A stretch of 64,000 nt of DNA from Balanoglossus misakiensis (GCA_040954595.2 CM082577.2:8618001-8682000), one strand, 5' to 3'. Shown: positions 39,708 to 54,700, counted from the stretch's first letter. Numbers and translations: made by a program. The notes: a model not told the origin generated them from the letters alone.

Positions 39708-42700
39708 GTATTGTCTGATCACATCTTTCCATCCGTTGTACACAATGTGTGCTGAGAAGTGGTGGATTTTGGTGTCTGCAGTGTCCAAAATGTTACTTGT
39801 GTGACGAGATTCTTGAATATATATCACATAAATTCAGTGTTTTTGGAGCTACAGTGTGTACACAGCACACTTGTGTCATACTCATAATTAACTCTTGTAA
39901 TGTGTAGGATCAACTTTTTTGTTGGTCTGAAAGGTGGTATACATGTACATTTGGCCATCACATGTACAAGAATGCTAATATCAGCGTAAATCCACTAACA
40001 CTGATGTCACCTTGCATTGTTGTGTTTTCAAGCAGGCTGTACAACGCGGACCCTGGATCGTACTGGCAGTCGGATGGTTCCGCCAGGTCGCACTGGATCA
40101 GACTGCGCATGAAAAACAACGTGGTTCTCAAACAGCTGTCCATCAACGTGGCCAGCAGCGACCAGAGCTACATGCCTCAGCTGGTGTCTGTAGCCGTCGG
40201 CAAAGTTTCCGGCTCCTTGCAAGAAATCAAAGAAGTCAGGATACCTTGGTAAGGAAAAGAAATACTATAATGGAGAGAATTTGTCCAGGTGGTGAGAGGT
40301 TGATTTGGTCAGAGCCTTGGAAAGATAACCAATGCCCAAATATAATTAAAAGGACAAAGTTGCTAACTATTTACATTACTTTGGTTATTTTTTTTATCTG
40401 ATGATGGGGTGTTGATGTTGTTCTATTTCCTGAAACATGAACATCTGCCGTGGGTGTGTTTCTATGACAACATGCAGACGGTGTTCATCTTTATAGAGGA
40501 GTTGATAAATGCCAACTAAAATATTGACATTTAAAGTTCCAGGTTATAGTCAAAGGTTAAATTTTTACCATATTTGTTGTCTAGCAATGTTACTGGTGAC
40601 GTGATCCTGCTTGAAAATGCCAAACTGACGTATCCATATGTTCAAATAAACATCAAACGTTGCCATAGTGATGGATGTGATACAAGAATTCATGGTTTCA
40701 AGACCCTTGGATACAAGTGAGTATCTCTGAAAAATGGCTTGAGAATGGCTTCTTGCATTCACAAAAATGTGTGTTGCAATTACCCATCATGCAATCTTGT
40801 ACATACAGTCTAACCTGTGTCAGTGGCGACCTCTATATAGTGGCTGTCTATAAAGGCCTCCTACTTATAAAGGGCAATTTAGGAAAGTCCCTTGACTGGC
40901 CACTATAGACATGTTCAACTGTACAATGTATTGGTTTCACATAGTGTGTTTACAAGGTATAAAACTGAAATCCCCTGATTTTTTTTTTCTCTCCCCCCCC
41001 CCTCCCCCTTCTCCCCTCCTCCCCTGTGTAGGATGGTGCAGAGTGGAGGCATCAGTGTGGGTGACGCATCAGCAGTCTGGTATCTCTCTGTCTTGGCGTC
41101 CACGGCAACAGCTGCCATCCCAGCAGCTCCACAGTTGCGGTCAGCCATCATACTGCATACAAAGTAAGTTACCATAATGGCATACTTAGAGTTTTTGCTG
41201 AATTTTAGAATGAAGTTGAGGTCAATCATTGATTTATATAAATAATGATATACAGATCTGTGTGAAAGGTTGATGCTGACAAACGTTATTTTGGAGTACA
41301 TGTAATTAGTCAGGATTATCCTCTAAAATGCAATACTTTGAGAAATCATGAAATAAGTGGTATCACTATCAATTACCAGTTTATCCAATTGATGACACAT
41401 GCAACACTATTTGACATGATTATGGTGCAGTTTAATACTCCCAAGAAGAAGCATATTCACGACACATGTTAAAGCTATGGAGAGTACCATTCAATAGACA
41501 CCATCTTGTTGGGAGCAGTAAACCGAATTAAATCCAGCCCAATAATTCATATATATTAATCTAGGCTAGGCTAGCAGCAGCTGGATGGCTATAAAAATTC
41601 ATATACTATCATATTATAAAGATTACCCTAGATGTGCTAATGACAATATTTTATTAAATCATACAAAGACTACATACACAGGCTGTACCCATTTTAGGCA
41701 GATGCAAGATTATTGTTATCCCACAGTGTTGACCCATGACCTTAGCAACTCATAGGGCTTGTCCACTCATAGACTCTCTCACAGCCCACGGTTTGCTACA
41801 AGGCTCTTCACTGACGCGCCCTCAACCGTTTAGCAAAGGAGAAAGTGTGACCATAAGCCTGCATGGACAGCGAGAGGGAGAGAGTCTAGTCCACTCACTT
41901 CCGAAGAAATGCAATTTTCATGTCAGGGTTTTTAAAGTTTTATGACCTGACAAAGTTCAGGCTGTACCTAACCCAAACACTCTCTTTCACATGACCACAG
42001 GTCTGCTTTGTCCCACATGCCACCCTTGTCTCTGTCGTTGGCATCGTCTGAGAGACCGTCGTTCCTGACACCTCCTGTGCTGGATGAAATTGAGAGGTTC
42101 CTGCACACAGTGTCACTGTAAGTCATGTTGCATTCTGACAGATTGAAGTTACTGCAGTATTTACCCAAACAAATTTAGGTGGGGAACAGTATCTATAGGC
42201 AGTAACATCCATGTAACAAAGTCATACAGACTTGGTATGCAAGGCCAGGTGTTGAAAAAGATTAAGCAATCCTGCTCCATTTCTTGTTTTTGCAGAGAAT
42301 ATCAACCGAATGTGCTGTAGTAACCCTTTCACCCCTATTTCCCTGTATAGAGGTCCAACTTGACCATAGAAAACAATGGGTTTGTTCTTGAGTATGGTTG
42401 TGAAAGGGTTAATACTTGACTTGCTCACTGATCTGAAGCTGGATCCTTCATCACTTGCAAAGACAATGTATGAACATGATAATTTTTCCTGTTACAGAGA
42501 TTTGGATGGCAAAGTGACTCCGGAAGGTCTCCATGTTCTACTGGCATTTTCTCTGGCCAGGGGCCATGTGCCAAGTCTGCTGAAGTCACTTCATTACATG
42601 CAAGGTATGGTTCCAATAATTTGACCTGCCCTAAATTTTACCTACCGACCCTAAAAAATTTGAGCAGAGAAAGTCAAGATTATATCAGAATGAACACAAA

Positions 42701-45700
42701 AGTAACATGAAATTGTGAGGTCTATAGCATGAAAGGTGTTACAATGATATCATTGTCTAAAAGATAGAAAAGCATCTTATCATGAATAAGTCTGATGTTT
42801 TCAGATGAACTCTCAAGCCAGTTGCTGTAAATTTGAGCTTTTCTTCTTGGCAAATGTAACATACATGAAAATGTATTATGACCGCCATACTGCAATTCAT
42901 TTCTGGTTGTTTTGACGGTATTGCTCCTTCATTGCTTCTCAGAGAATCCAGGTATCCCTTTAGAAGCTGCACATTTGTTGCGATCACTCAACACTGTCAG
43001 AGAATTGATTCTCAAGAAACATGGTAAGATTGAACAATTTCATCAGAAAAAAATTCTTGAAGACAATGCTAGTGAACACTTAACCAAAATAATGCAAGTG
43101 CGAATAGTGCAATATGCATCAGATACAGAGGTTTGCAATTTTAAAACTTTGACTAAATGGTTGTATTTTGATGTGTAGTTTGTGATTTTCTTTCTGAGAT
43201 CGTGAAATGAACATTGCTTGGTGATATTTGCAGGTGGTGTTGTCCATCTGTCTCTTTGTGGCTGTGATGGTGGACAGAGAGATTCGAACACCGTGCCCGG
43301 TAATGTCCTCACGGATAACTGGACAACAGAAGGTGAGAATTCCACAATGCTTTGGCCGAAGTGCTTGTCAGATACGTTTTTCACATTCTCTAATTACAGG
43401 GAGAACAGTGACAGATAGCAGTAAAATACTATCTGCTGTAGACATTATTACAGTTTATCATATTTGTGATTACGTCGTTTGGTACTTGCCTTGCCACCAG
43501 CCGTTGTTTCAGATGTGTAATCGAGTGTGTGTGCAATATTCTATGAATGAGATTGAAAAAAAAAAACACCGCCTGAATTAATGTACGACATTCACCTATT
43601 AACTTTTTTTTACTTCAGCATACCTGTCAGCCAATGGTAAGCTTAAAATGACCATGGTCTTCACTAGCAGAGACTCAGACATGATGCAGATCACCAGGGC
43701 CAGAATCAAAGTGAGTTTCCTTAAACAACACAGAAGTCTACATTGCTTGCCATTATATTCTTATTAAGTCCTGTATTTGTGTCTCTGTTCATATGATTGT
43801 GCATCCAAACCAATATCATTCAAACTTGGTATGAAGAGAATGTACTATGATTATGAGTACATGTATGAGGTACAAATGCACATGCATTTGTTTTGTAATA
43901 TGACCCGCTATGATTTTCATGATTTTATCTGTACACCATTGCAGGTATACAAAGGTGGCATTGGTCCAAAGAATGGACTTATCTTCATCTACAATGACAC
44001 GTAAGTTTCACAACCTCCATCACCCTGGATAGTAATATTATAACCATGATACCCAAAATCCCAACATTTATATTGCCCAGTCTAATAAAACAGGTTACCA
44101 GGATATTTTAATAACTTTAATGGTTGCAATGATTGACTGACTTGTCATTTCAGGGAGGAATTCGACATGGAGAAACACATGGAAAGATTCAAGGCATACG
44201 ACTCTTGGACCGCTTCTGAATATAACTTTCTACAGAAAATGAGGTAAGGAAAGAGACTTATTTTGAATATACTGAAAATGTATCATCTTAGATTGTTTTA
44301 GTTCAAAGTTCAGAAGTATTCTGCAATTTTTGGAAAGTTTTAATTTTTACGTAATTTTCAAGATTTGTTTTCATAATAAAGCACTAATAACATAAAATTG
44401 GTGAAACAAAGTCACATGATATACTTACATGTAGACATTGTGCTTGTGCATGTGTTTCATGCATTCTTTGTCACAATTGTCTTGTATGTTTTCAGGTCTG
44501 CATCAATTATTGACAAATCGGACAATCCAGTTGCATTCTTTACTTTGGAAGAGGACTGGTGAGTTTTTTTTTACATTTTTTTTTTGCATTGGGAAAACAA
44601 AGACTATTGTCGACCAATTTTATAATTCATCAAAAGCAAGAACAGTCAACAAATACTGAACCAAAACTTCTTTTGTCCAAACCGTAAACCTAATAATGGC
44701 TATTTTCCCAATAGATGTACATAATACTTGACTGTTCTTGTGTTGCTTGTGAACAAAACAGAAATTTGTATTAAACAGCCTAGAGTTAAATTTAACATTT
44801 TTTGTACTCTTCACTTTTGCGTCAAGGGATGAAATTGATATTCCCATGGATACCTGTCAGACGGGCAAGTACATCCTCATCAAATTCCTGGGCCCGAGAA
44901 GTGACACAGCTGAGCGCCTGGGAGTTCTCGGAATCAAGCTGTACGGCTACCACAGAAGTAGTGCTCCAATCGACAATGTCAACTTGGTAAGCGTTTCACG
45001 TGTCTTCTGAAGTCCTAAAGCTGCCAGACCTGCTCAAGGAAAAAATGAATTAATTGCAGTTTTGTTGATTGAGTGAAAATTGCATGGTATACGAAGAATG
45101 TGTGAAGTTAGTGGAGACATGTTTGTCAGTGTTAAAATGCTGACGTGGAAATTATATATAAAAGTACTTTTCACCTGGCTTCTTATCCTGTCTACCAAGC
45201 AGTAAAGAAATAAAAATTCTGTCACCTTGGTTTAATAATAAGGACAGTCATCGTCATTACAAAGTGTTTTAATGCCCATAAGACAGCAATGTGTGTTATG
45301 GACCTCTCGTACATGATATAAATAACAAACAGTAAATGCTAGCTAGAACTGGAATGAGTTTCGTATTCTTCTCCGTCTTTTAACAGAATACAGTTGCTCC
45401 CATGCCAGACAAGGTGGATGGTCTCATCAACTGTGACATTTTGTTTCTGAGGATTTTGCAGTTCATCGTGGACATGGGTAAAGACCTGGTAAGGAATACG
45501 ACATTTTGGTTGTGAATTTCAGAGGGTTACTTTTGCTGAATGGTCAGTTTTACAAACTGACACACATATACACCCTATGCACTTATGCACATGTGCACAC
45601 ACATGCACACACACATCACAAATATCCGTTGGTGTCCGTCCTATCTTAAAGGTATACGGTTACCTCAGAATTCTATCAAAAATCCACAAAGATATAAACA

Positions 45701-48700
45701 ATCTAGAAGAAGCTCATTTTCTTACCTGAAAACAGTAACTCAGTTCATTAGCAGTATAATGTCATTCTTTATTTGGGAACTGTTAAGGAAAACTATTTCA
45801 GTTTCCTTTGTATTGTCAAAGTAATATAACATTTTGCTAGTCGGCTAATACTAAGTAATATCGACTCAGCTAATCACATACATTGACATTTGCAATTAAT
45901 GGTGATCTTGGATATTAACTTGGTATGCATGTTGCTCCTATGCGGGAATTTCGGTGCTTTGCTTGTCTTTTGTAACATTTTCTCCCTCTCATTTCTGTGA
46001 ATGTGTCTCTGTACGTGCCGTCTGTTCTGTCCTGTTTCTTTCTTTTTTTTCCCCCCGTTTTCGTTCTGCACTTCTTTTTTTTTCCAAAACAAAAATTGCT
46101 GTGTTGCCTGCACTGTGCCAAGTGTGTCCGTTCAAGTCCCTATGAGTCACAAGATAATAAGGTCAGTGTCCGTCACCCCTCTCCCAGGACCCCGCTCACC
46201 CCTACAATCCCTGTAAACATGGTGCGACCCGCGTGCATGTCATGAATTCTGTCCACTGCGCAAGAAAATCGCACTGTAGTCTAGGACTGTCCTGTTTTTG
46301 TGTTGTGATATCTGGTGGGCCATACCATCTTTATAGGGAATGTAGAATGAAAATGAAATGCGACAGAACTTTCTTTGTGTGTTTCCATCAAATACAAATA
46401 TGTGTATTGAATGCATTATGATCTTCAGTATACACTCTGTCTGTTATAAAAAAAGTACCCTGTTGGAAAAATAGACATGATATTTGATGATGAACACACA
46501 AGTTGGTTCTGCCTCTTTCTGTGCATGCCACAACCCCATCCTTTTGCAGAATGAACACGATCAGTAATATTGAAATCACTGCATTCATGCTCGTTCATTT
46601 GCATCAAACATTAACAAGGTGCTGCTTGTCACCAAATTTCCAATTTCCATGGTTTTAAATTAAAACAAACTCATATGAGTATTCAAATCCCAGTTTGGCA
46701 GTTTAGAAGCGTTTGACAAGGAGTTGAAAGTTGCCATGCCGTTGACCTACTTGTGAAGCCTCAGTCCTTTCCATACAGTTTTTCGGTACCCCATGCAGTG
46801 AGTACTTTCCGGCAAGAAAAAAACAGAGGCCAGTACCATGAGAAGTATAAAAACCTAAGTTACTTTCTTGTGATTGATTCTTCAGGAGGAAGTTCAACAG
46901 AAGAAAGATAAACAGTTGAAGGGGACAAGTCTGGACCTCAGTGGTGTCAGCATGAGTATACTGGCCAAACTCTACTCGGAAACACCAACAGGGTAAGCAC
47001 TGATTTCACAGGATATCACACAGTGATACCAGTACCTGTGAAGAACGGTGGAGTGTAACAGTGTATTGTGAAATTGCAGAATTGGAAAAAGTTGATCATT
47101 AAAATATGCATATACTTGGAAATGGGTCCTTTTCATTTTACATGTTTGGATATAACATGAGAGTACTACCGAGAAATATTGTTGACATGTTTGAACTAGG
47201 GTTGTCCCAACTGCACCTGTGATTGTTAACCCTTTCACCACAATGGTTGTGTCCAAACCCGTTGTTTTCTATGGTACGGTTGGACCTCTACATAGGCAAC
47301 TGGGGGTGAAAGGGTTAAAATAGAAGTCATGCACTCCTCACATAGTGGATTTCCATATTTCTCTGCCATCTTATGAGTTTTTGTGTCTTCCCTCGGCAGA
47401 GACCATAAATGGATGTATGCCAGAGTACTGACCCTGAAACTGGTCCATCTGTGCCTGCCACAGCTGGTCCGAGAGATAGAAAGAGCCAACGAGATCCTTG
47501 CCAGTGACCCTACCAAGGTCAAGGTCAGTGTAACCACAATTTCACAATTCAGCGAAATAAAGTGTCCGAATTACAGTCGAGAAAATCTCTCTTCTGCATT
47601 CTAGCTACTTTGCCAGCCCAACTTGAAAGTAGCCCAACCTGACAGCAAAATTATTCCTGCTGATTTTTTTTTCTCTCCTCAAATAGGAATCTGACCGGCG
47701 CCAAGCAGAGAATGAACTGGAATGCGCTGCCAAGATGTTCATTGTTATACGTGACATCGTTGATGACGCAATGGACACGGATGATTCACCCGTGTGTCTT
47801 CTCATGGAGGCTGCAAAGAATGCTATACTTGATGGTAAGTTGGTTCTGGTCTTGTTCTTTGACAAAACAAGACAAACCCATTGTATCATGCGCACGAAAC
47901 TACAGCAATACTAAGAGATAGGTCATTGTGTTGTAATATTGTTATGGTCAAATTCTTTCATATGACGTTATTTACACTTTCTGCTTTCTGAAACACGCTG
48001 AATTGTCAGTTGTTAGAATACTGCATACACCAGGTGTACAGAAATAATATGCAAATGATTTGATGACACAATTATTTTTTTGTACATTGTAATCAAAGAA
48101 GAATTTCTCTTTCACACTTACAGGTGCTGCTGTTTTCTTTCCGAACAAAGAAACAAGGAGACAGGAATTATTCAACATGATGCAGTATGTCATGGTGAGT
48201 CAGTGTCATCCTCTCAGTGTTCTTCCTAGGAATATCTGATACACAGCACATACAAATTATTTTGTGTTTGTTTCCTCCAAATGTGACCCATACCCATTAA
48301 TTGCGTTTCACTTACACAGTAGACATGATGATGTTTCCCTCATACTGTCTTAGACTGATTGTTAAGGTCAGAGAGATTTGTTTGTACTATTGTTGTAACA
48401 TTTAGTTTTTGTGTAAATCTTTTTTATTTCAGAATCCCCAAGAGACATCAGCTTTTCTGACATTCCGATCGCTGTGTCGGTATTACAGTAGTGTGGATCC
48501 AAGTGGGTTGCTGGCATTGCCATCCTCTCCACCAAAGGTCAGTATTAAACTTTCATTCATTTCAGTGTGCCTGGTATATATAGGTAAGAGCTGCTTCAGT
48601 GTCATTAAAGTTTTCACACTCGAAACCTCATCTATGTGTTTTCTCACTACAGGAGGATTTTGACATAGAACCAGTGTTGTCGGTGATGGAAACTCTACTG

Positions 48701-51700
48701 TCTGTTGCCTACAGAGAGGTGTGTACCAATTAATTAGTTCTAATATGATCTACTGTAAAATCCGAAGCAGTGTTAATCCCAAAAGCTGATGATACACACA
48801 CATACACACACACGCATGCATGCATGCACGCACTAATACACACACACACGCGTGTCAAATTTAATGATGGCCGTAAAAGAGAGTCAAAATCTCACAGTGC
48901 ATGATGTTTGATATCTCCTCTTTTCAGTGCGAGGCCATCCTGGCTGGGCAGGAGCTGAAAGACATGTCGTCCAACTTGGTACAGCTGTTGTGCGCCCTTC
49001 AAACCAGTCTGATATCCTGGTGTTACGAGCAGTTGCAGTCGGAAAACCCAACACACAAACAACCAGCCATTGCCATGGTGCTTAGGTGTAAGTCACAAAG
49101 CTCTTTTAGTCAGCCTTTGATTTGAAATCTGCTAGGTATTTGTGAACTAGTCTGTGACCTGATTCAAGAACTTGTGTTGAATCGGTGTTACAACTTCGAG
49201 AATTACCAAAACAAATATGCTGATGTTTTGAACACCATTGTTGTATTATTTCTTGCTTAGATGCAACGATGCAGGGTGAGAAGGCTTGTGCAATTTTGGA
49301 CGCCCTGCACAAGAAAGAAGATAAAGAGTCATTCCTAAAAGCACTGGAGAAGTCCTTCTTAGCTACCGCCCTCAGACAGATGGTGAGTGAAGCCCTTTCT
49401 TTTTTATTCACAGCATTGCAGCGTTAAATATGCAGTCATTATGTTAGATATAAAAAACATATGATCTAAAGTAAGATCTGGGCAGTATATAGGTCTGAGT
49501 GGGTGAAGTGTTTTCACATGAACTGTATGATTTAGAAGCACTTTGATGTTTTCTGCACGCATTCTTTAACTCGATTATTTTTTTTCCAGATTTTATCACT
49601 GTCACTACTCAGTGAGCATAACCTACCCAGTATATCATTACTGAGGAACTTGCAACCTGTGGCTGAAAAATTGAGGACTCTGGCACCAGACATGCCAACA
49701 GTATTTCACAATGTAAGTAACAATTTGGTAATCTGTGCTTGACTTAACAATGTATATTTTCTAATCAAGCAATGGGCACAAAATATTAAGCTAGCCTTCT
49801 CCCCCGCATTCAACACCATGGTTTAGTCCAAATCCATTGTTTTCTATGGTAAAGTTAGACCTCTGAAAGAGAAACAGAGGTGATATTATTTTAAAGACTA
49901 CTGAAAATATGGTACACAAAGTTTAATCATTTTGAGTAAGAATCATACGGTCAACAGATTCCAGATGGTGTTGCAGTATAACCACTTCCGTGTTTTCCGT
50001 TTCCCGTCCAGGTGGAGAGCGAAGCTTGGAGCAGTGTCAACCAGGATGACGTCACGTTACGAGTCTGGAATGTGGAGTCGTCGCATAATTACGAAAACAA
50101 TTTACATATCACTCAGATTTTCTTCTGCCCCGGTGCAACTCTGTTCAATGTGGAGTTTGACTCCAGATGCGAGACAGAGAAACGGTGAGTGGATCGTATT
50201 GTACTCAATGCAGTACAGCTTAACCCTTTGCACTCTGACCCCCAGGTGACCTATGATGTCATGCTGAAGTTTCCTTCTGAGCCAGGATCAAGAATTCGTT
50301 GATGCAACTATCAGTCTCACTTCAGTCTATAACAAATGTTATTTATCCATAATATTTCAGTGTAGCAATAGGCCTACTCTGGAATAAAATGTGGTGTGCA
50401 AACTTTTACTCTCCCTCGCTTTGATAGTTTTCATTCATTCATTCATTCATTCATTCATTCATTCATTCATTCATTCATTCATTCATTCATTCATTTATTC
50501 AACTGTCTTTTCTCTCTCCTAGATATGACTACATCGAGTTCACTGACGCTAGAGGGGCCAAGCAGAGATTTGACCAGAAAGTTGGCAGTGAGAAATGGCC
50601 CAAGACCATCACCTTCAAGGCAGGGCCTAGACTACAGTTCCTGTTCCATTCTGACAGCAGTAACAATGAGTGGGGCTATAAGTTCACAGTAAGTACAACC
50701 AAGGTCAAAGAGAGTCATTGTAGATCATGGAGCTATATAGTCAGATTAATGCCTGTGTTTATGTGAAATGGCATTTGGGTTTTCAACAAGTGGGTGCTTT
50801 CTCTAGTCTCCAAGAAAAATCAATCAGAAATCGATTTCATTTCGTATTGCAGGTAACAGCCAAAGGATGCCCCGATGTTTCTCTCTCCTGGCTTTTTGAT
50901 CTACAGCTGGGGCTGTCCAAGTTGTTTGGCAAACTGTGTGCATCTGTCATGGACTTCAGACAAGGTACACCTGTGCTATTGTGTATATTTCCGACTTTCA
51001 AAAAGTTTCTGATAGAGAAGACTTTCCAAAGTGTCGTTGTTTTGTTCACAAGTCTAAAATAATTAAATAGTTACTATTCCAGATCTGCATAAATATAAAA
51101 GGTTGGTGAAAATTAGTACACGCTTCTCATAATATCACTTAGACTGGTAAAAGAAAGTATTGTAGATAATTATCAATCAGTCTTTGTCTTAAAAACCAGT
51201 GACCACTTTGTCCTTTGCAGCGATAACTAAGACTGCCAGTACGGACAAGTCGGAAACCAGTGACAACCAGGAGAACACTGAAGCATCCATTCTAAGAAGT
51301 GACATTTGGAGTACCCTGTTCAGGGGCGGTTACATGGTTGGAAAATTGACAAGATCGTTGTCTGGCCTCTTTGTAAGTTTCAGATTCATTTCTCAGGTTG
51401 AAATTGAGTCAAATATTTTATATTTGTGTGGTCTATCGTAATTATGAACTCTTTCTACTTTTTACTTCTGTAGAGCGCCAACCCTTCAGACTCTGTTGTG
51501 AACAGTTTCCTCAGCAGTGTTGCCTGTGGAGAACCTGGCATGGCTACTGAGTTCCTCAACAAGTGAGTTTGCCCTTTGCACCCCGACCCCTGATGACCTG
51601 TGATGTCATTTGGGCGTATTCCTTTCAGCTGGGTTCAGGGGAGATTAATACAGTTAATTAAAAATTATTTTATAAAAATGATGTAAATCTTAAAACAATT

Positions 51701-54700
51701 ATAATCAGATGATAGATTGGACTCTACATAGAATTATATGTCTATGATTTGTGTCTGATGTGATTTTGCAACAAACTCATTGCAACAATTTCGGTGAAAC
51801 TACGACTGAAATTATGAATTATGATGTTCACTTTGTTATTCTGATGTGTGTGTCATTGGTATATCCACAGGTGTCACGTACAGCGTCCAGTGCCAAGTTT
51901 TGGAGGAGCTGAAATAGACTCTGCAGTCAAAGCTGTCTTCAGCGCTCTGCTGTGGCACACTCAAGACCTCAGAGATGAAATTGAAAAATACTGTAAGTCA
52001 GTCAGTTAAGGGACTTTGCTTAACTGGCCTTAATAGACAAGTGGCCTTAAAATACAGGTCAATTAATACACAATCTTGTAAATTGCATAGGGACTGTAAC
52101 AAAGTGGCCTCTATCGACAAATTTCTGTAGAGGTTGCCACAAACACAGGTTTAATTGTATATGTATCTAACTTGATTTTCTTCAACATCTTTCAAGGTGC
52201 AACACCTGTTATCGGTTCCATTTTCTTTTTAATGTTGTTGAGTTGAGCTGTTGTTGACGGTCCGATTGTAAAATAATTAAAAAATAATTGTCCCTTTTCC
52301 ACAACTGCGTCCTGATGCATCCTGGGCAATTTTTTTGCGAGTCCTACTCACAGATGATCTTATGTTTTCTCATAATCACCCACCATTTCTGTATCTGTGC
52401 AGGCAATGCTGAAGGCCAGCTGCCCGTGGCTGATGGAATTCTACAAGCCTATGTGGTTGCTGAAAGCATGAGAACATACTTGGTAAGCAAAGTCACTGCT
52501 GTAACCCTTTGTTACTATATGGCGATGGTGACTGACATGTATTTATTGCTTTTTATGCAGGTTGCAGTTCTATTTCTTACACTGATTTTGTCATTTGTCA
52601 CACAGATTGACCTGCGTCAGAAGTTCAAACTAGCCAATGAGAAAGAAGAGAAAGACCCCAAGAAAGTGCTAGAGGACCCAGGTAAGCTTTGAGATAATTT
52701 TGCTTTCTCATTCAACATTTTGCATGGTGAGCCCCTGATCTCCATGTAGTTCATATAGAGATTGGCAGCCATATTGAATATAAAATTTTACATGCTATTA
52801 GACACAATTAAAGACTGAATGGAAATTTCAGCACTCAATCACTCTAATGGTACCCATGTTTTGTCAGTTTGTGCATTTATGTTTCAATCACTTTCTTTCA
52901 GTGACTGTCTGTCAGGACAAAGCCATGTTCCTTTTGAAGTTTGCTGGGTTAAGCAAGCAAGAGTCAAAACAAGAGGTGAGATATGGATATATTTATAGAG
53001 AATGAATCAACGAGCCACGTCCATCATCAGAAAGAGAGAGAGCATTCAAAAGTGGCAGATTCTCCTCACTGTGTAGTTTCAAGAATTGTTACAAAAATAT
53101 ATTTATCTGTGCATGGGTGAGCAAATCCTTGTCAGATCTTCTGGCTCCCAGAGGCGTCAAGCAAAACAATAAAAGGTCACTACACTCAACGTCATTTTCA
53201 TCTAGCCCACCAGTTCAGGTCTGGTCAGAAGAAAAAACCACTAGCTCGGTATTAAAAAAAATTATGAGCTTTGGCTGGTGGATTTGCTCACCCCTTGTCA
53301 TGTGGTACTACATGTATTTATAAACTTTTGTTTGATGTGTTCAGAGGCAGGGATTTTAGGTGTGTTTTTTCGTTTTAGGAGAAAGTGAAAAGCAAGAGGA
53401 ATCTGATGAGAAGTCTGTCGTACCAGATCGGAAGAAATCGACTGCCCTCGCAGGAGTTAACTGAGAGAGACACCAATCTCAAAGTATGTCGTTCAGTGTC
53501 AAGTCAGATATGTATGGCGAATTTTGTTGCATCTTCAGTTTTGGCATGGAGACAGTCCTTTAGAGTTGGTGTGACTTTATGATTATCAACACCATCAACA
53601 TCAACGTATTTCAAAGAGCACCAGTCTTTAAAACTTACAATAAAATACATTACTGTAGAAAATGTGCTGAATTCCCTTGAAGAAAGATACGTATGTCTTG
53701 TTTCTTGGTTTTCCAAGTAAAAATACTGAAATTGTAATTTTGTGATGATGCTTTTGACCTTTTTAGGGTAGATACACTTTGCTCGAAGAGGAAAGCAGTT
53801 ATGAGAAGTTCCCATCATTCAGACTTGTGATGGATTTCATCAAAAATCCACTGTTGACCAGAGACAGGTGAGTTACTTTTTAGGTTTCCATTCACAGCTG
53901 AGGTTGTTGTCAAATTGTAAAATAGGAATGATAGGAAGTCCTGATAGAATGGATGAATACTCTTAAATCTGGTGCCCCCATGCAGCTATCATGAATCTTA
54001 ACTCAAAGCAAGCCAATGGAGAAATCCCATTGATGTGATTGGTCAACTTGCCCCATTGGCCTGGCTTTGAGTTAAAATTCATAATGGCTGTGTGAGGGCG
54101 CTAGATTTTTCAAAAGGGTGCATACTGACACGTTTTCTTTTTGTTCACCAGGGTACGTCGTCTTCTAGACCAGCGATGTCACAGAGCGCAGTCACTTGCC
54201 GATGTCCTCATGTTTGCGTCGGAGTTTCTGAGAATCAGCACCGACGATCACGTCTTTCAAGTTCCCTGCGTGCTGTTCCTCCAAGAGATGCTAAGCACCC
54301 AGAAATATTTCCCAATGTGCGTAACACTCCAATTTTCACACTTATATGTGTACAGTACTGTAAAACACTTTATTTTCGCGAGCAATAAATTTTCGCGAAA
54401 AACATGAAAGCCAAAATAGCGTGAAAATAAAAAGTCGCGTAAATGTTTTTTGAAGATAGCGATGCAGTGAATGAAATAAGAGAACGCGAAAATTAATACT
54501 CACGAAACTGGCCTCTCTCGATATCGCGAAAATTTCAACTCGCGAAAATAAAGTGCTTTACAGTATTTTATATTTTGCTAGTACTGTACATTTTGTCTGT
54601 TACAATACTGACCATTGTTACTGCCATCTCTTATAAGCAGGAACATGTCTATAATCAGTATTTTATTTCTCCTGCAGCCACTATGCCTCTAGATTGGAAG

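Noticed and set aside
46130-46165. Possible cryptic exon ending AATAAG/GTCAGT in ZZEF1 intron 21
   Set aside because: The flanking exons join collinearly with human ZZEF1 without it, and it adds no recognisable sequence.
48793-48852. CA/CG repeat considered as a regulatory Z-DNA element
   Set aside because: Ordinary microsatellite; no evidence beyond base alternation.
52561-52605. Upstream acceptor for ZZEF1 exon 38 that would add a hydrophobic segment
   Set aside because: The added residues look like a membrane helix absent from the family; the acceptor at 52605 has a better match.
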